A stretch of DNA of 64,000 bases from CAVOAK01 sp965217615 (lineage in GTDB: Bacteria > Pseudomonadota > Alphaproteobacteria > UBA8366 > CAVOAK01): the NCBI GenBank assembly GCA_965217615.1, contig CBDCIT010000026.1, forward strand, positions 50,194 through 114,193. Reading direction: 5' to 3'. Under the pieces are notes generated by a model, which worked only from the letters and a program-made list of their open reading frames with translations, ran no database searches and was not told the DNA's origin. This document shows, one piece after another, positions 53,728 through 62,817 of this stretch (the first letter of the stretch is position 1; each line of letters starts with the position of its first letter). The position numbers and the translations under genes are program-made.

Positions 53728-54816
53728 GGCTTTGGTGCATGGACCTGAGGATTAGTATATCTGGCTCCGCTTCCGTCTTTGAGAGTTTGTCATGCCTTTC
53801 AAGTTCCACGCATCGCGTCGCCACCATATCCCCAGAGCCAAGTACCGGGTCATGAACTGGCCGGATTATGACCGTGGTTTGGTTCGGCGCGGCGACATTC
53901 GTTTCTGGATTGATGAGCGCGCCCTGGAGCAATGGGACGCAGCCAAACGGCGAACTCCTGGTGGCCAGCGGCGGTTTTCAGAGTTGGCGATTTCCACGAC
54001 ACTGATGCTGGGGATGGTCTTCAGACTGCCGCTGCGCCAGACGGAAGGCTTTGTGCGTTCCCTCGTGGACTTTATGGGGTGCGATCTGCCGGTGCCGGAT
54101 CACACCACGCTGTCGCGGTGGCGGCGAACGGTGGATGTCGTTGTGGAAACTAGCACGAACAAATGGCCTACGGATATCGTGCTGGATTCCACGGGCCTGA
54201 AATTCTTTGGCGCTGGCGAGTGGGCTCGCGCCAAGCACGGTGAAACGCGGCGCTCGTGGCGCAAACTGCATATCTCGGTTGACCCGGCCAGCAGCGAGAT
54301 CCGGACGCATGAACTGACCGGTGACGACACGGCCGATGCGACGATGGCGGGACCGTTGGTCGCCGGTTCCGGTGGGATGATCCGGCGCGTGTTTGCCGAC
54401 GGCGCCTATGACGGGGAGCCCGTGACAAAAGCGATCCGAGAAGCTCGGCCACCGAATTCACCACCTGAAATCATCATCCCGCCACGCGCCACATCCATTC
54501 CTCCCCCGGACACCCCTCATGGCGGATCGGAACGGGAGCACCATGCGGCGGAGATCGCGTCGAAGGGAAGGATGAACTGGCAGAAACGACAGGGCTACGG
54601 ATTGAGAGCGCTTGGCGAAACAGCCATGGCTCGCGTCAAGAGGCTCAACGGCGGCAAGCTCACCGCTCGCACATTCCAATCCCAACAAACCGAAATCGCC
54701 ATGCAGATCGACGCACTCAATCGCTCTATCCGTGCGGCGAAACCAAACACAATCAGGATCCGCTAACCAACCGGGGAATGGGCGATCACACCATCGCGGC
54801 TCCATGCACCAAAGCC
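53728..54816 (+). mobile_element. IS5-family (IS903-like) element, no target duplication
   Basis: Inverted ends GGCTTTGGTGCATGGA at 53728 and, inverted, up to 54816. Length 1089 bp. The 9-base flanks (CCCTGGTAC and CCAGCTACG) are not the same, so no duplication remains. The right side cuts a methylase gene mid-frame. It marks a join between chromosomal genes and a block of foreign DNA. Confidence 0.85.
53792..54766 (+). CDS. IS5-family transposase (IS903-like)
   Basis: 324 residues. KYRVMNWPDYDRGLVRRGDIRFWI at the N-terminus is typical of IS903/IS5. The DDE core shows TDIVLDSTGLKFFG, RRVFADGAYDGEPV, and a late YGLRALGETAMARVKRLNG with Glu. The frame is intact. Confidence 0.92.
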   Translation: MPFKFHASRRHHIPRAKYRVMNWPDYDRGLVRRGDIRFWIDERALEQWDAAKRRTPGGQRRFSELAISTTLMLGMVFRLPLRQTEGFVRSLVDFMGCDLPVPDHTTLSRWRRTVDVVVETSTNKWPTDIVLDSTGLKFFGAGEWARAKHGETRRSWRKLHISVDPASSEIRTHELTGDDTADATMAGPLVAGSGGMIRRVFADGAYDGEPVTKAIREARPPNSPPEIIIPPRATSIPPPDTPHGGSEREHHAAEIASKGRMNWQKRQGYGLRALGETAMARVKRLNGGKLTARTFQSQQTEIAMQIDALNRSIRAAKPNTIRIR

Positions 54817-55797
54817 CCAGCTACGGGCTTCGACGGTCCGTAACCAAGTGTCGCCCGCTTCCGTGGCAAGACGCCAAATACCGTCAGGCGCACCGTTCGT
54901 GTCTAGCTTGCCGTGTTGGACGCGGAAGTGCCGACCATCGTCGATTTCAATGACGCCTTCATCGTTAAGGGCGGTAATCGGGTCAGTGGCCGACACGGCT
55001 GCGGGTTCGGAGGTTTGGTAGATAGATGTAAACGACGGCGTTTTCAATTTGTGACCGTTCTTACCCTTAACGAGCAAAACAGCAGGTAGAACGGCAGCCT
55101 CGAAGAGCTTGGTATCTCCCAAGTCCCAAGCATGGTGGATATTGAACCGGTCAAAGAGAGCCTGCCGAACGGACGCGCCAGACTTGGTTGACATGAACCG
55201 GTTAGAAACGATGATCCCGGCGATGCCCTGTGGCTTGAGCACTTGGGAGATGCCGAGAACGAAAGCGTAATAGAGGTCGATGCGGCCGGAGAGGCCAAAC
55301 TGTTCTGAGAGTAGCTGCGCCTGCTTCGCGCCCATGATCTGCGTACGAACATAAGGGGGATTCGCGATAACGAAGTCATAAGCTTCGGGAATGGCAGAGC
55401 GGAAAAGATTGCCATGTCCGTCGGCTCCGAAGTGTTCGAGAACAAAGTCGAGAAAGTTGTCCAGCTCAAATTGGACGGAGACGCCGGGAAATTGTTGTTC
55501 AAGCCGCTCCCTGGCAGTGTCGAGAGCCTCGGGGTCGGTTTCGAAACCATAGACTTCGAACTTGGTATTCTTCTGGCAAGACAGGCGTTCCAGAAGGCTG
55601 ACAAGAAGTTCACCATGGCCAATGGCAGGATCGAGGATACGAAGCGGTTGTTCGATGGTTTGTTCCTCAACAGCTTCCGCAATCTGCTGTGACACAAAGT
55701 CGGCCAGCGCTTTGGGCGTATAAACTGCTCCACCGGACTTTTCTTCGGTCACGATGTCGTAGCGTTTTGTGAAGCGCGGTTCGCGGAGGGCTTCCAT
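54817..55797 (-). pseudogene. Eco57I/TaqI-type N6-adenine DNA methylase, C-terminus lost
   Basis: The remaining 327 or so residues have SGGAVYTPKALADFV, the SAM motif RILDPAIGHGELLVSLLER, and the catalytic FVIANPPYVRTQIMGAKQAQ. The target recognition region begins but is cut at EARSW, where the reading frame enters the IS5-family end. It would normally be a type II or IIG modification protein of 500 or more residues. No restriction partner is seen. Confidence 0.85.
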
Positions 55798-56140
55798 GTG
55801 GGCGTTCGGCCTCCATGATTTGAGCAGTGGGCTCCGGTACGCTACTTATGGTCATCGCACTCGGTTGGGATGTCAATAGGGTCGTGGCCGGGGAAAGCGA
55901 GCGAGATGAGGAGTCTCACCAAGGGTGTAAGCGAGCACGACCGCGGCCGAATCCGTGCGGATTCGGCCGGGAGGTACTCGTTGAATTTCGATGCAACCCG
56001 TGCGGCAGACCGCCTCAGCGGAGGTTTCTGTGTCAACGCTGGGGTCGGGGCGGTCGTCTTCCTACTTCCGGCCATCGCGTCGTGGACGATGCCGGAAAGC
56101 GCAGGTGATACCGTGCCGGCTGCGCAGCATGGGCGATAGC
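55798..56140. other. Stretch without a supported gene, with one hairpin
   Basis: About 340 bases between two minus-strand genes. Short open frames exist on both strands but none has a clear family pattern. At 55944-55969 the arms CGGCCGAATCCG and CGGATTCGGCCG form a perfect 12-bp inverted repeat with a 2-base centre. It could be a protein-binding site or an RNA stem. Confidence 0.5.
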
Positions 56141-56410
56141 TCAGTGCGTGGTGGGGTCGCCGGGTTCCGGGACCTCGGCGCGCATGGACCTCGCGGCAAG
56201 CGCCGTCCAGCCGTCGCGCGAGAGCCCGAGCTTCGCGTTCAGGCGGTCGCACAGCCTCTCCGCATCGGTGACCGTCAAGGCAACAAGCGCGGTAGGGATG
56301 TAGCCGGTCATGCCGTCAACGACGATGCGGATCTGCTGCACCTCGTCCTCGATGTCGTAGGCGGGCACGAAGCAGTAGCTGGGGTCGTCCGGCAGGGTCT
56401 GGGCGGTCAT
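56141..56410 (-). CDS. Small hypothetical protein next to SBNO-type helicase
   Basis: 89 residues: SYCFVPAYDIEDEVQQIRIVVDGMTGYIPTAL, then DAERLCDRLNAKLGLSRDGWTALAARSM. AAGGAG stands ahead of the ATG at 56410. The pattern recalls small proteins carried on alphaproteobacterial plasmids, but I cannot name it. It lies 122 bases downstream of the helicase gene on the same strand. Confidence 0.65.
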   Translation of the reverse strand: MTAQTLPDDPSYCFVPAYDIEDEVQQIRIVVDGMTGYIPTALVALTVTDAERLCDRLNAKLGLSRDGWTALAARSMRAEVPEPGDPTTH

Positions 56411-56532
56411 GGCGGGGGACTCCTTCGGGTGATGGCGGCACCGCGGGCGGCGGGCCGGCGGCACGTGCCCCCGGCACGGCGGCGCTGGGGGCGGTGGTGG
56501 ACGGGCCGGCGATACGTATCGCGCGGGTGGGG

Positions 56533-58754
56533 TCAGGCGGCGAGCGGCCAGCGTTCGAGCACGCGGTCGAGCACCTGGGCTGCGGGCGCGAAGGCGCGGG
56601 CGCGGTACGAGACGATCGCCACCGTGCAGCCGATACGCCGCAGCACGCCGACGTCGGTGTCGGCCGGCCCCTCGATCTCGACCCGGTCGGCGCCCATGAT
56701 GCGCCGCCGCGCGAGCCGCCATCCATTGGCGAGCGGCAGCGCGGTGCCGCGTCCCATGACGGCCTCGAAGGCTTCCTCCCCGGTCATGGCGGGGCCGCCG
56801 TCGAGGCCGAAGCTCGCGCGCGCGGCGCGGACCTGCTCGGCGTCGAGCACGCGCCCGATGAGCGCCTCGCCATCGTCGGTGGCGAGCCGGCGCACCCGCA
56901 TGTTCTCGAAGGGCAGCCGGTCCCAGATGGGCAGCAGCAGGCCGGCGGCGAGCCAGAAGCGCGACTCGCGGTGCGCGGGGAGCTCGGCGATCTCGTGCTC
57001 CCAGAGCACGCGCCACTGCGCCTCGTCGGCCCGGCGCCAGTTGGAGGCGTCGAGCTCGGGCCGGGCCATCGTCTCGCGGGTCGCTGGGCGGACCAGGCGC
57101 ACGCGCTCCTGCACTCCGCCATCGTCGAACATGCGCGACGGCGCCGGCAGCAGCACGGCGGCGCGCTTGGAGCGGGCGTTGACGGCGAGCCTCGGCCTGC
57201 CGTCGGCGCCGGGCTCGCGGCCGCCGATGTCGAGCGCGGCCTCGGCGGTCAGCGGCACCAGCCGGTCGCGGCGGCGGATCTCGACGAGATCGGTGGCGGC
57301 CCCGGTGCCGGGATGCTCATAGAGCGTCTCCCGGCCGGCGACGGAGAGCGAATCCGCGCGCACGGTCTCGACGCCCACCTCGAAGCTGCCGGCCTCGACG
57401 GCCTGCTCGATGTTTTCGGCGATGCGGGCCTCCAGCTCGGCGAAGAGCTGGTTCTGCTCGGCGATGGGGAGCGCGAGCAGCCGGTTGAGGAAGCGCGGCA
57501 TCGGCGGCAGCTCCTCCTTGAGGCTGCCCTCGTGGACGAGCTTCAATCCGGTGGCGTCCTCGAAGCGCTCCAGCGACCACCCCTCGATATGGCCGCGCCA
57601 GAGCGCGATGTAGAAGCGCCGCAGCGCCGCCTTGGCGTAGACGCTCTCGAGGTTGTCGCTCTCGCGGAAGAGCGCCTGGTCGCCGCTTCCCATGGCGGTC
57701 TGCGAATCGCGCTGGCCCCGGGTGATGGCGCCGAGCGAGTCGAGCCTGCGCGCGATGGTGGCGATGAACCGCCGCTCGCCCTTCACGTCCGTGGCGACCG
57801 GGCGGAACAGCGGCGCGGATGCCTGGTGCGTGCGGTGGGTGCGTCCGAGCCCCTGGATGGCCTGGTCGGCGCGCCAACCCGGCTCCAGCAGGTAGTGGAT
57901 GCGCCGCTCGGTGTTGCCGCACGACAGATCGGCGTGATAGCTCCGCCCGGTGCCGCCGGCCATCGAGAACACCAGGATGCGCTTCGTCCCGTCCATGAAC
58001 GCGGCGGTCTCGGCGAGGTTGGCCGACGCCGGCCGGGTGCGGAGCGCGAGGCGCTCGCCCCTGGCATCCGCGATCTTCAGCACCCGGCGCGAGCGGCCGG
58101 TGACCTCGGCGACGGCCTCGTGCCCGAAACGGTGCACGAGCTGGTCGAGGGCCGACTGCACCGGCGGCAGTGCGGCAAGCTTCTCGATGAGGGCGTCGCG
58201 CCGGGCGGCTGCCTCCTGGCAGATGACGGGGTTGCCGTCGTCGTCGAACACGGGCCGGGAGAAGACGTTGCCCTCGTCGTCGGTGAAGGGCTCCTGGAGT
58301 TGTACCGGAAAGGCGTGGGCCAGGAACTCGATGACGGTCTCGCGCGGCGTGAGGTCGACGGAGAGGTCGTCCCATTCCGAGGCTGGGATCTCGGCGATGC
58401 GCCGCTCCATCAGCGCCTCGCCTGTGGACACCAACTGGACGACGGAGGACCGGCCGGATGCGAGATCGGCCTCGATCGCGCGGATCAGGCTCGGGCACTT
58501 CATGGCGGTCAACAGGTGGCCGAAGAAGCGCTGCTTCGCGCCCTCGAAGGCGCTCAATGCGGCGGACTTCGCGTTCTTGTTCAGCGTCGACTCGCCGTCG
58601 ACGATGCCGGTGGCCTTGAGGGCCTCGTTGATGTTGTGGTGGATGACCTTGAACGCGCCGGCGTAGGCGTCGTAGATACGCCGCTGCTCGGGCGTGAGCG
58701 GGTGCTCCAGGATCTCGACCTCGACCCCGTCATAGGAGAGCGCGCGGGCCTGGT
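56533..58754 (-). pseudogene. Strawberry-notch-type helicase, N-terminus lost to IS21
   Basis: About 740 residues of the C-terminal part. The helicase-C motif is clear: FSMAGGTGRSYHADLSCGN, RRIHYLLEPGWRADQAIQGL and GRTHRTHQASAPLFRPVATD, then KGERRFIATIARRLDSLGAI. The reading frame stays open from 58557 back to 58754 (RALSYDGVEVEILEHPLTPEQ), where IS21 copy 2 begins, so the first half with Walker A is missing. Bacterial members live mostly on plasmids, phages and integrative elements and may carry a methylase domain. Confidence 0.83.
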
Positions 58755-58861
58755 TGTTGTTCGGCGTGGAATATTGACCCCCTATTGGGGGTTATCGGCG
58801 TCCAAAATTGACCCCCCTGGGTTTGTGATTTTTAACACACCTTGTTGTTTGGACAGACGAG

Positions 58862-60379
58862 GTGGGGGAGATGCTGGTTGTGGAGACGATTGCGCGGATC
58901 CGTCGGGATCATCTGGTGAGGGGTGTTCCGATCAAGAAGATCGCCCGGGATTTGAGGGTTTCGAAGAACACGGTGCGCAAGGTGGTTCGGGGTGATGAGA
59001 CCTCGTTCAGCTACGAGCGCAAGATCCAGCCGATGCCGAAGCTTGGGCCGTGGGTGGAGGAGCTGGAGCGCCGGCTTGAGGCCAACGAGAAGAAGCCGCG
59101 CCGGGACCGCTTTTCTCTGCTGCGGATTCATGAAGACCTTGCGGCTCTGGGCTATGGCGGCGGCTACGACGCGGTGCGCCGCTACGCCAGGATCTGGCGT
59201 CGGCGGCTGTTGTCGCCGTCGCAGGGTTTTGTGCCGCTGAGCTTCGATCCCGGCGAGGCCTACCAGTTCGACTGGAGCCACGAATACGCGCGCCTGTCGG
59301 GTGTGACGACCAAGGTGAAGGCGGCGCACATGCGGCTCTGCTACAGCCGTATGCAGCTGGTTCAGATCTTCCCGCGCGAGAGCCAGGAGATGGTGTTCGA
59401 GGCGCATGATCGGGCCTTCCACTTCTTCGGCGGGGTCTGCCGGCGGGGCATCTACGACAACATGAAGACGGCGGTGAGCATGGTCTTCGTGGGCAAGGAG
59501 CGCGCCTACAACCGGCGCTTTCTGGAGCTGTGCTCCCACCATCTGGTGGAGCCGGTGGCGTGCACTCCGGGTGCGGGCTGGGAGAAGGGCCAGGTCGAGA
59601 GGCAGGTGGGTGACGTCCGCGGCCGCCTGTTCGTGCCCATCCCGCGGGGCGGCTCCTACGCCGAGATCAACGCGTGGCTGATGGATCGGTGTATCGAGGA
59701 CGCCAAGAAGCGGCCGCATCCGACGATCGAGGGCAAGACGGTGTGGCAGGTGTTCGAGGAGGAGCGGCCCTTCCTGATGGCCTATCGCGGCCCCTTCGAC
59801 GGCTTCCACGCCACCGAGGTATCGGTCTCCAAGACCTGTCTGGTGCGCTTCGACAACAACCACTACAGCGTGGCGGCCCGCGCCGTCGGGCAGACGGTCG
59901 ACGTGCGGGCCTATGCCGATCGTATTGTCATCCGCCAGGATGGCGAGACTGTTGCCGAACACCCCCGGAGCTTTGGACGCGGTGAGATCGCCTGCAATCC
60001 ATGGCACTACGTGCCGATCCTGACACGGAAGCCCGGTGCGCTGAGGAATGGCGCGCCTTTCAAGGGTTGGCAACTGCCCGGCGCGCTGGGCCGCATACGG
60101 GCTCGGCTGACGGGTTGCAACGACGGTGACAGGCAGTTCGTGAGGATCCTCGCGGCGGTGCTGGAGGACGGGCTGGAGGCGGTCGAGGCGGCCTGCGCCG
60201 AAGCGCTCGCCTGCGGCGCCTGCAGCGCTGATGTTGTGCTCAACATCCTCGCCCGGCAGTGCCAGCAGCAGCCGCCGCCGGCCATCCCAACGCCCGAGGG
60301 CCTGCAGCTTCGCCACCGGCCGGTGGCCGACTGCCGCCGCTACGACCGCCTGAGGGAGGCCGGTCATGGAGCGTCATGA
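58862..60379 (+). CDS. istA: IstA transposase of IS21, copy 2
   Basis: 505 residues, almost the same as copy 1. Helix-turn-helix at the N-terminus, DDE residues in AYQFDWSHEYARL, GIYDNMKTAV and GWEKGQVERQVG. It lacks two residues (WR) near position 124 compared with copy 1. It overlaps istB by 14 bases. The frame is intact. Confidence 0.92.
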   Translation: MGEMLVVETIARIRRDHLVRGVPIKKIARDLRVSKNTVRKVVRGDETSFSYERKIQPMPKLGPWVEELERRLEANEKKPRRDRFSLLRIHEDLAALGYGGGYDAVRRYARIWRRRLLSPSQGFVPLSFDPGEAYQFDWSHEYARLSGVTTKVKAAHMRLCYSRMQLVQIFPRESQEMVFEAHDRAFHFFGGVCRRGIYDNMKTAVSMVFVGKERAYNRRFLELCSHHLVEPVACTPGAGWEKGQVERQVGDVRGRLFVPIPRGGSYAEINAWLMDRCIEDAKKRPHPTIEGKTVWQVFEEERPFLMAYRGPFDGFHATEVSVSKTCLVRFDNNHYSVAARAVGQTVDVRAYADRIVIRQDGETVAEHPRSFGRGEIACNPWHYVPILTRKPGALRNGAPFKGWQLPGALGRIRARLTGCNDGDRQFVRILAAVLEDGLEAVEAACAEALACGACSADVVLNILARQCQQQPPPAIPTPEGLQLRHRPVADCRRYDRLREAGHGAS

Positions 60380-61274
60380 TGTGCTGGCGATGATGACGGC
60401 ACTGAAGCTTGCAGGCATGCGCGCCGCCTACGACGACATCCTCGCCGACGGGCTCAAGCGCCGTCATCCGGTGCAACAGATCATCGGTACGCTGCTGCAG
60501 ACCGAGGTCGCCGACAAGCAGGCGCGCTCCATCAAGTACCAGATGACGTCCGCCAAGCTGCCGACGGCCAAGGAGCTGGCCGACTTCGACTTCGCCGCTT
60601 CCCCGGGCAATGAGCCCCTGATCCAGGAACTCGCCGGCGGCGACTTCCTGGAGAGCAAGCGCAACATCGTGCTGGTCGGCGGCACCGGCACCGGCAAGAC
60701 CCATCTCGCCGTCGCCATCGCCCGCGCCTGTATCAGAAAGGGCGCCCGTGGCCGCTGCTACAACGTCGTCGACCTGGTCAACCACCTCGAGGCCGAACTC
60801 CGCTCCGGACGCCAAGGCCGTACCGCGGACCAACTCGTCCGACGCGACTTCGTCATCCTCGACGAACTCGGCTACCTGCCCTTCGCCCAGGCCGGCGGCC
60901 AGCTGCTGTTCCACCTGATGAGCCGGCTCTACGAGCGCACCTCGATCATCGTCACCACCAACCTCGCTTTCGGCGAATGGCCCTCCGTCTTCGGCGACCC
61001 CAAGATGACCACCGCGCTGCTCGACCGCCTGACCCACCATTGCGAGATCATCGAAACGAGAGCTGGCGCTTCAAGAACCGCTCCTGACCGGACGCCGGCC
61101 GTGCCTGCGGCCCGCTTGCCCCGGTGGGTCAACAGGCTTGACGTATACGTCAAGCCCACGCGGCTTCGCTCCGCGCACCGCAAGGCGCTACACGAAGCCG
61201 CTCGGGTCCCCCTATTGACTACCGGGACAACCTCCGCCGTGCCATTAAGGGGGGTCAATATTGCACGCCGATAG
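60366..61274 (+). CDS. istB: IstB ATPase helper of IS21, copy 2 (intact Walker A)
   Basis: 302 residues. The Walker A is complete here: VGGTGTGKTHLAVA. Walker B VILDELGYLPF and SIIVTTNLAFGEW follow. After HHCEIIET the frame differs from the usual IstB end: the codons for N-E-S-W-R-F-K-N-R-S and stop are visible in another frame at 61054-61087. This frame runs on for about 60 residues across a palindrome to the IS end. Copy 1 shares this feature. Confidence 0.88.
   Translation: MERHDVLAMMTALKLAGMRAAYDDILADGLKRRHPVQQIIGTLLQTEVADKQARSIKYQMTSAKLPTAKELADFDFAASPGNEPLIQELAGGDFLESKRNIVLVGGTGTGKTHLAVAIARACIRKGARGRCYNVVDLVNHLEAELRSGRQGRTADQLVRRDFVILDELGYLPFAQAGGQLLFHLMSRLYERTSIIVTTNLAFGEWPSVFGDPKMTTALLDRLTHHCEIIETRAGASRTAPDRTPAVPAARLPRWVNRLDVYVKPTRLRSAHRKALHEAARVPLLTTGTTSAVPLRGVNIARR
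61135..61156. repeat. Perfect 22-bp palindrome in istB tail (copy 2)
   Basis: The same self-complementary sequence as at 3916-3937, centred on GACGTATACGTC. Confidence 0.7.
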
Positions 61275-61301
61275 GGGGTCAATTTTGGACGCCGATTGAC
61301 A

Positions 61302-61544
61302 GGTAAGCTACGGGAGGCGGAGGTTAGCCTGTCGGGCGGCCAAACGGTACCTGCGGTTTGCAGGACCTTGGGTGTTTCGGAACAGACGTATTACCGTTGG
61401 CGCAAGGAGTACGGCGGCCTAAAGATTGAGCAGGCACGGCGCTTCAAGGAGCTCGAGCGGGAGAATCTGCGGCTGAGACGAGCTGTCGCTGATCTGACGC
61501 TGGATAAGCTGATTCTGAAGGAAGCCGCTGAGGGAAACTTCTAA
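61302..61544 (+). pseudogene. IS3 OrfA, N-terminus lost
   Basis: The remaining GKLREAEVSLSGGQTVPAVCR, LGVSEQTYYRWRKEYGGLKIEQ and a leucine-zipper-like stretch (RFKELERENLRLRRAVADLTLDKLIL) are typical of IS3 OrfA (helix-turn-helix plus zipper). The usual start is gone; a TTG at 61296 inside the IS21 end is in frame and could replace it. Confidence 0.82.
61532..61538 (+). promoter_or_regulatory. Slippery heptamer for -1 frameshift, orfA/orfB
   Basis: GGGAAAC lies in the orfA frame as G GGA AAC, six bases from the end of orfA sense codons. A -1 slip gives GGG AAA and enters the orfB frame (LLSPERRRGY). This makes the OrfAB fusion usual for IS3. Confidence 0.6.
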
Positions 61545-62446
61545 GCCCCGAGCGCCGCCGGGGCTATGTTCAGCACATCTCCACGCGGCATGCCCTGCCC
61601 GAGCGTCGGGTGTGCCGGGTCATTGGGCAACCACGCTCGACGCAACGCTATCGGCGTGTCGAGGCTGACGATGAGGCGGCGTTGACCGCGGCCATTGTGC
61701 GGCTGGCCAGCGCGTACGGTCGCTACGGCTATCGCCGGATCACGGCGCTGCTCCGCGGCGAGGGCTGGTACGTGAACCACAAGCGGGTCGAACGCATCTG
61801 GCGACGGGAGGGACTGAAGGTGCCTGCAAAACAACCAAAGAGGGGCCGGCTATGGCTCAACGATGGGTCCTGCATCCGTCTGCGTCCGAACTGGCCGCAC
61901 CATGTCTGGGCCTATGACTTCGTCATGGCTCGCACACACGATGGCAGGGCATTCCGCATGCTGACCATCATCGACGAGTACACTCGGGAGTGCCTGGCAA
62001 TCGACGTCGCACGACGGCTGCGATCCGACGACGTGCTGTATCGCCTTGCCGCGCTGTTCGTCGATCGTGGCCCGCCGGACCACATCCGCTCGGATAATGG
62101 TGCCGAGTTCACTGCCACGGCCGTCCGTGAGTGGCTGGCGCGGGTCGGTGTGAAGACGCTCTACATCGAACCGGGCAGTCCCTGGGAGAACGGCTACAAC
62201 GAGTCATTCAACGGCAAGCTCCGGGACGAGCTGCTCAACGGCGAAATCTTCTACTCGCTCAAGGAGGCCCAGGTGCTGATCGAGCGATGGCGGCAGCACT
62301 ACAACACGGTCAGACCACACAGTGCGCTGGGCTACAGACCCCCGGCGCCAGTGACCATCGCGCCTAACCGGACTGATCCGGCTTGCGCTATGGATGGGCT
62401 CCAGCCGGATCAGCCCTTCCCAATCACCGTGCCAAGACTAACATAG
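61538..62446 (+). CDS. IS3-family transposase OrfB
   Basis: The frame is open from the slip site; the first ATG is at 61610. It shows RYGYRRITALLRGEGWYVNHKRVERIWRREGL, then the rve DDE core: VWAYDFVMARTHDGRAFRMLTIIDEYTRE, HIRSDNGAEFTA and SPWENGYNESFNGKLRDELLN, and the end YNTVRPHSALGYRPP. About 300 residues counted from the slip site. Confidence 0.9.
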   Translation, partial: LLSPERRRGYVQHISTRHALPERRVCRVIGQPRSTQRYRRVEADDEAALTAAIVRLASAYGRYGYRRITALLRGEGWYVNHKRVERIWRREGLKVPAKQPKRGRLWLNDGSCIRLRPNWPHHVWAYDFVMARTHDGRAFRMLTIIDEYTRECLAIDVARRLRSDDVLYRLAALFVDRGPPDHIRSDNGAEFTATAVREWLARVGVKTLYIEPGSPWENGYNESFNGKLRDELLNGEIFYSLKEAQVLIERWRQHYNTVRPHSALGYRPPAPVTIAPNRTDPACAMDGLQPDQPFPITVPRLT

Positions 62447-62475
62447 CGATTGGCACATACATTGGGGGCAGGCCA

Positions 62476-62673
62476 GTGGATCTGATGTTCTCCCGCAGCC
62501 GGTCCTCGAGCGGATCATAGCCGGCGTCATTGGCCAGTAGCGAAAGCGCGGAAGTCTCGGTAGTGTTCTTCATGGCGTGATCTCCTTGGCGGTGCTAGCC
62601 GCCGGTTGGGTGGTTGTCTTGTCACCCGGAGATTACGCCATCCTCAAATTTCCACCACTTTCGAGACACAGCC
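62476..62673 (-). mobile_element. IS256-family right-end remnant, 198 bp
   Basis: Matches bases 34383-34580 of the intact IS256 in sequence and length, covering the first codons of the transposase, its ribosome site and the inverted end ending CGAGACACAGCC. The rest of this copy is gone. Past it (62674-62817) no gene or element is seen. Confidence 0.9.
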
Positions 62674-62817
62674 CCCGGTGACGCGACGCAATACTCCGCC
62701 CCACCGCCAAAAACACTATCCCCAATTGCCGCGAGCTCTAGGCATCGGTTCGCAAAGATCGAAGTGTTCGATTGCGTACGACGGTCTGCGTGAGTAGGGG
62801 AGTATCTTTGTGGAACT

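Larger units (their letters stand above)
58755..61301 (+). mobile_element. IS21-family element, copy 2, uninterrupted
   Basis: 2547 bp from TGTTGTTCGGCG to the terminal GATTGACA. Each end has two tandem terminal repeat units (58755-58782 and 58792-58821; 61249-61272 and 61273-61301). The flanks (CCTGGT and GGTAAG) show no full duplication, and the neighbours are a cut helicase on the left and a cut IS3 on the right, so DNA next to the element was lost or exchanged. Confidence 0.88.
61302..62475 (+). mobile_element. IS3-family element, 5' end cut by IS21 copy 2
   Basis: OrfA and orfB are present, but the left inverted end and about the first dozen codons of orfA are missing; IS21 sequence stands in their place. 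The right end reads GGGGGCAGGCCA just before the IS256 fragment at 62476, so the IS3 had inserted into an IS256 copy earlier. Confidence 0.83.

Noticed and set aside
55870..56139. 89-residue plus-strand frame in the methylase-helicase gap
   Set aside because: Weak start context, no family pattern, and an inverted repeat inside; not enough to call a gene.
56494..58995. 833-residue plus-strand frame across the helicase
   Set aside because: Runs through the helicase-C gene antisense and into IS21; low-complexity, no domain.
911..61301. The two IS21 copies as ends of one composite transposon
   Set aside because: They are 52 kb apart, in opposite orientation, and the DNA between them is mostly core genes; copy 1 has its own duplication.
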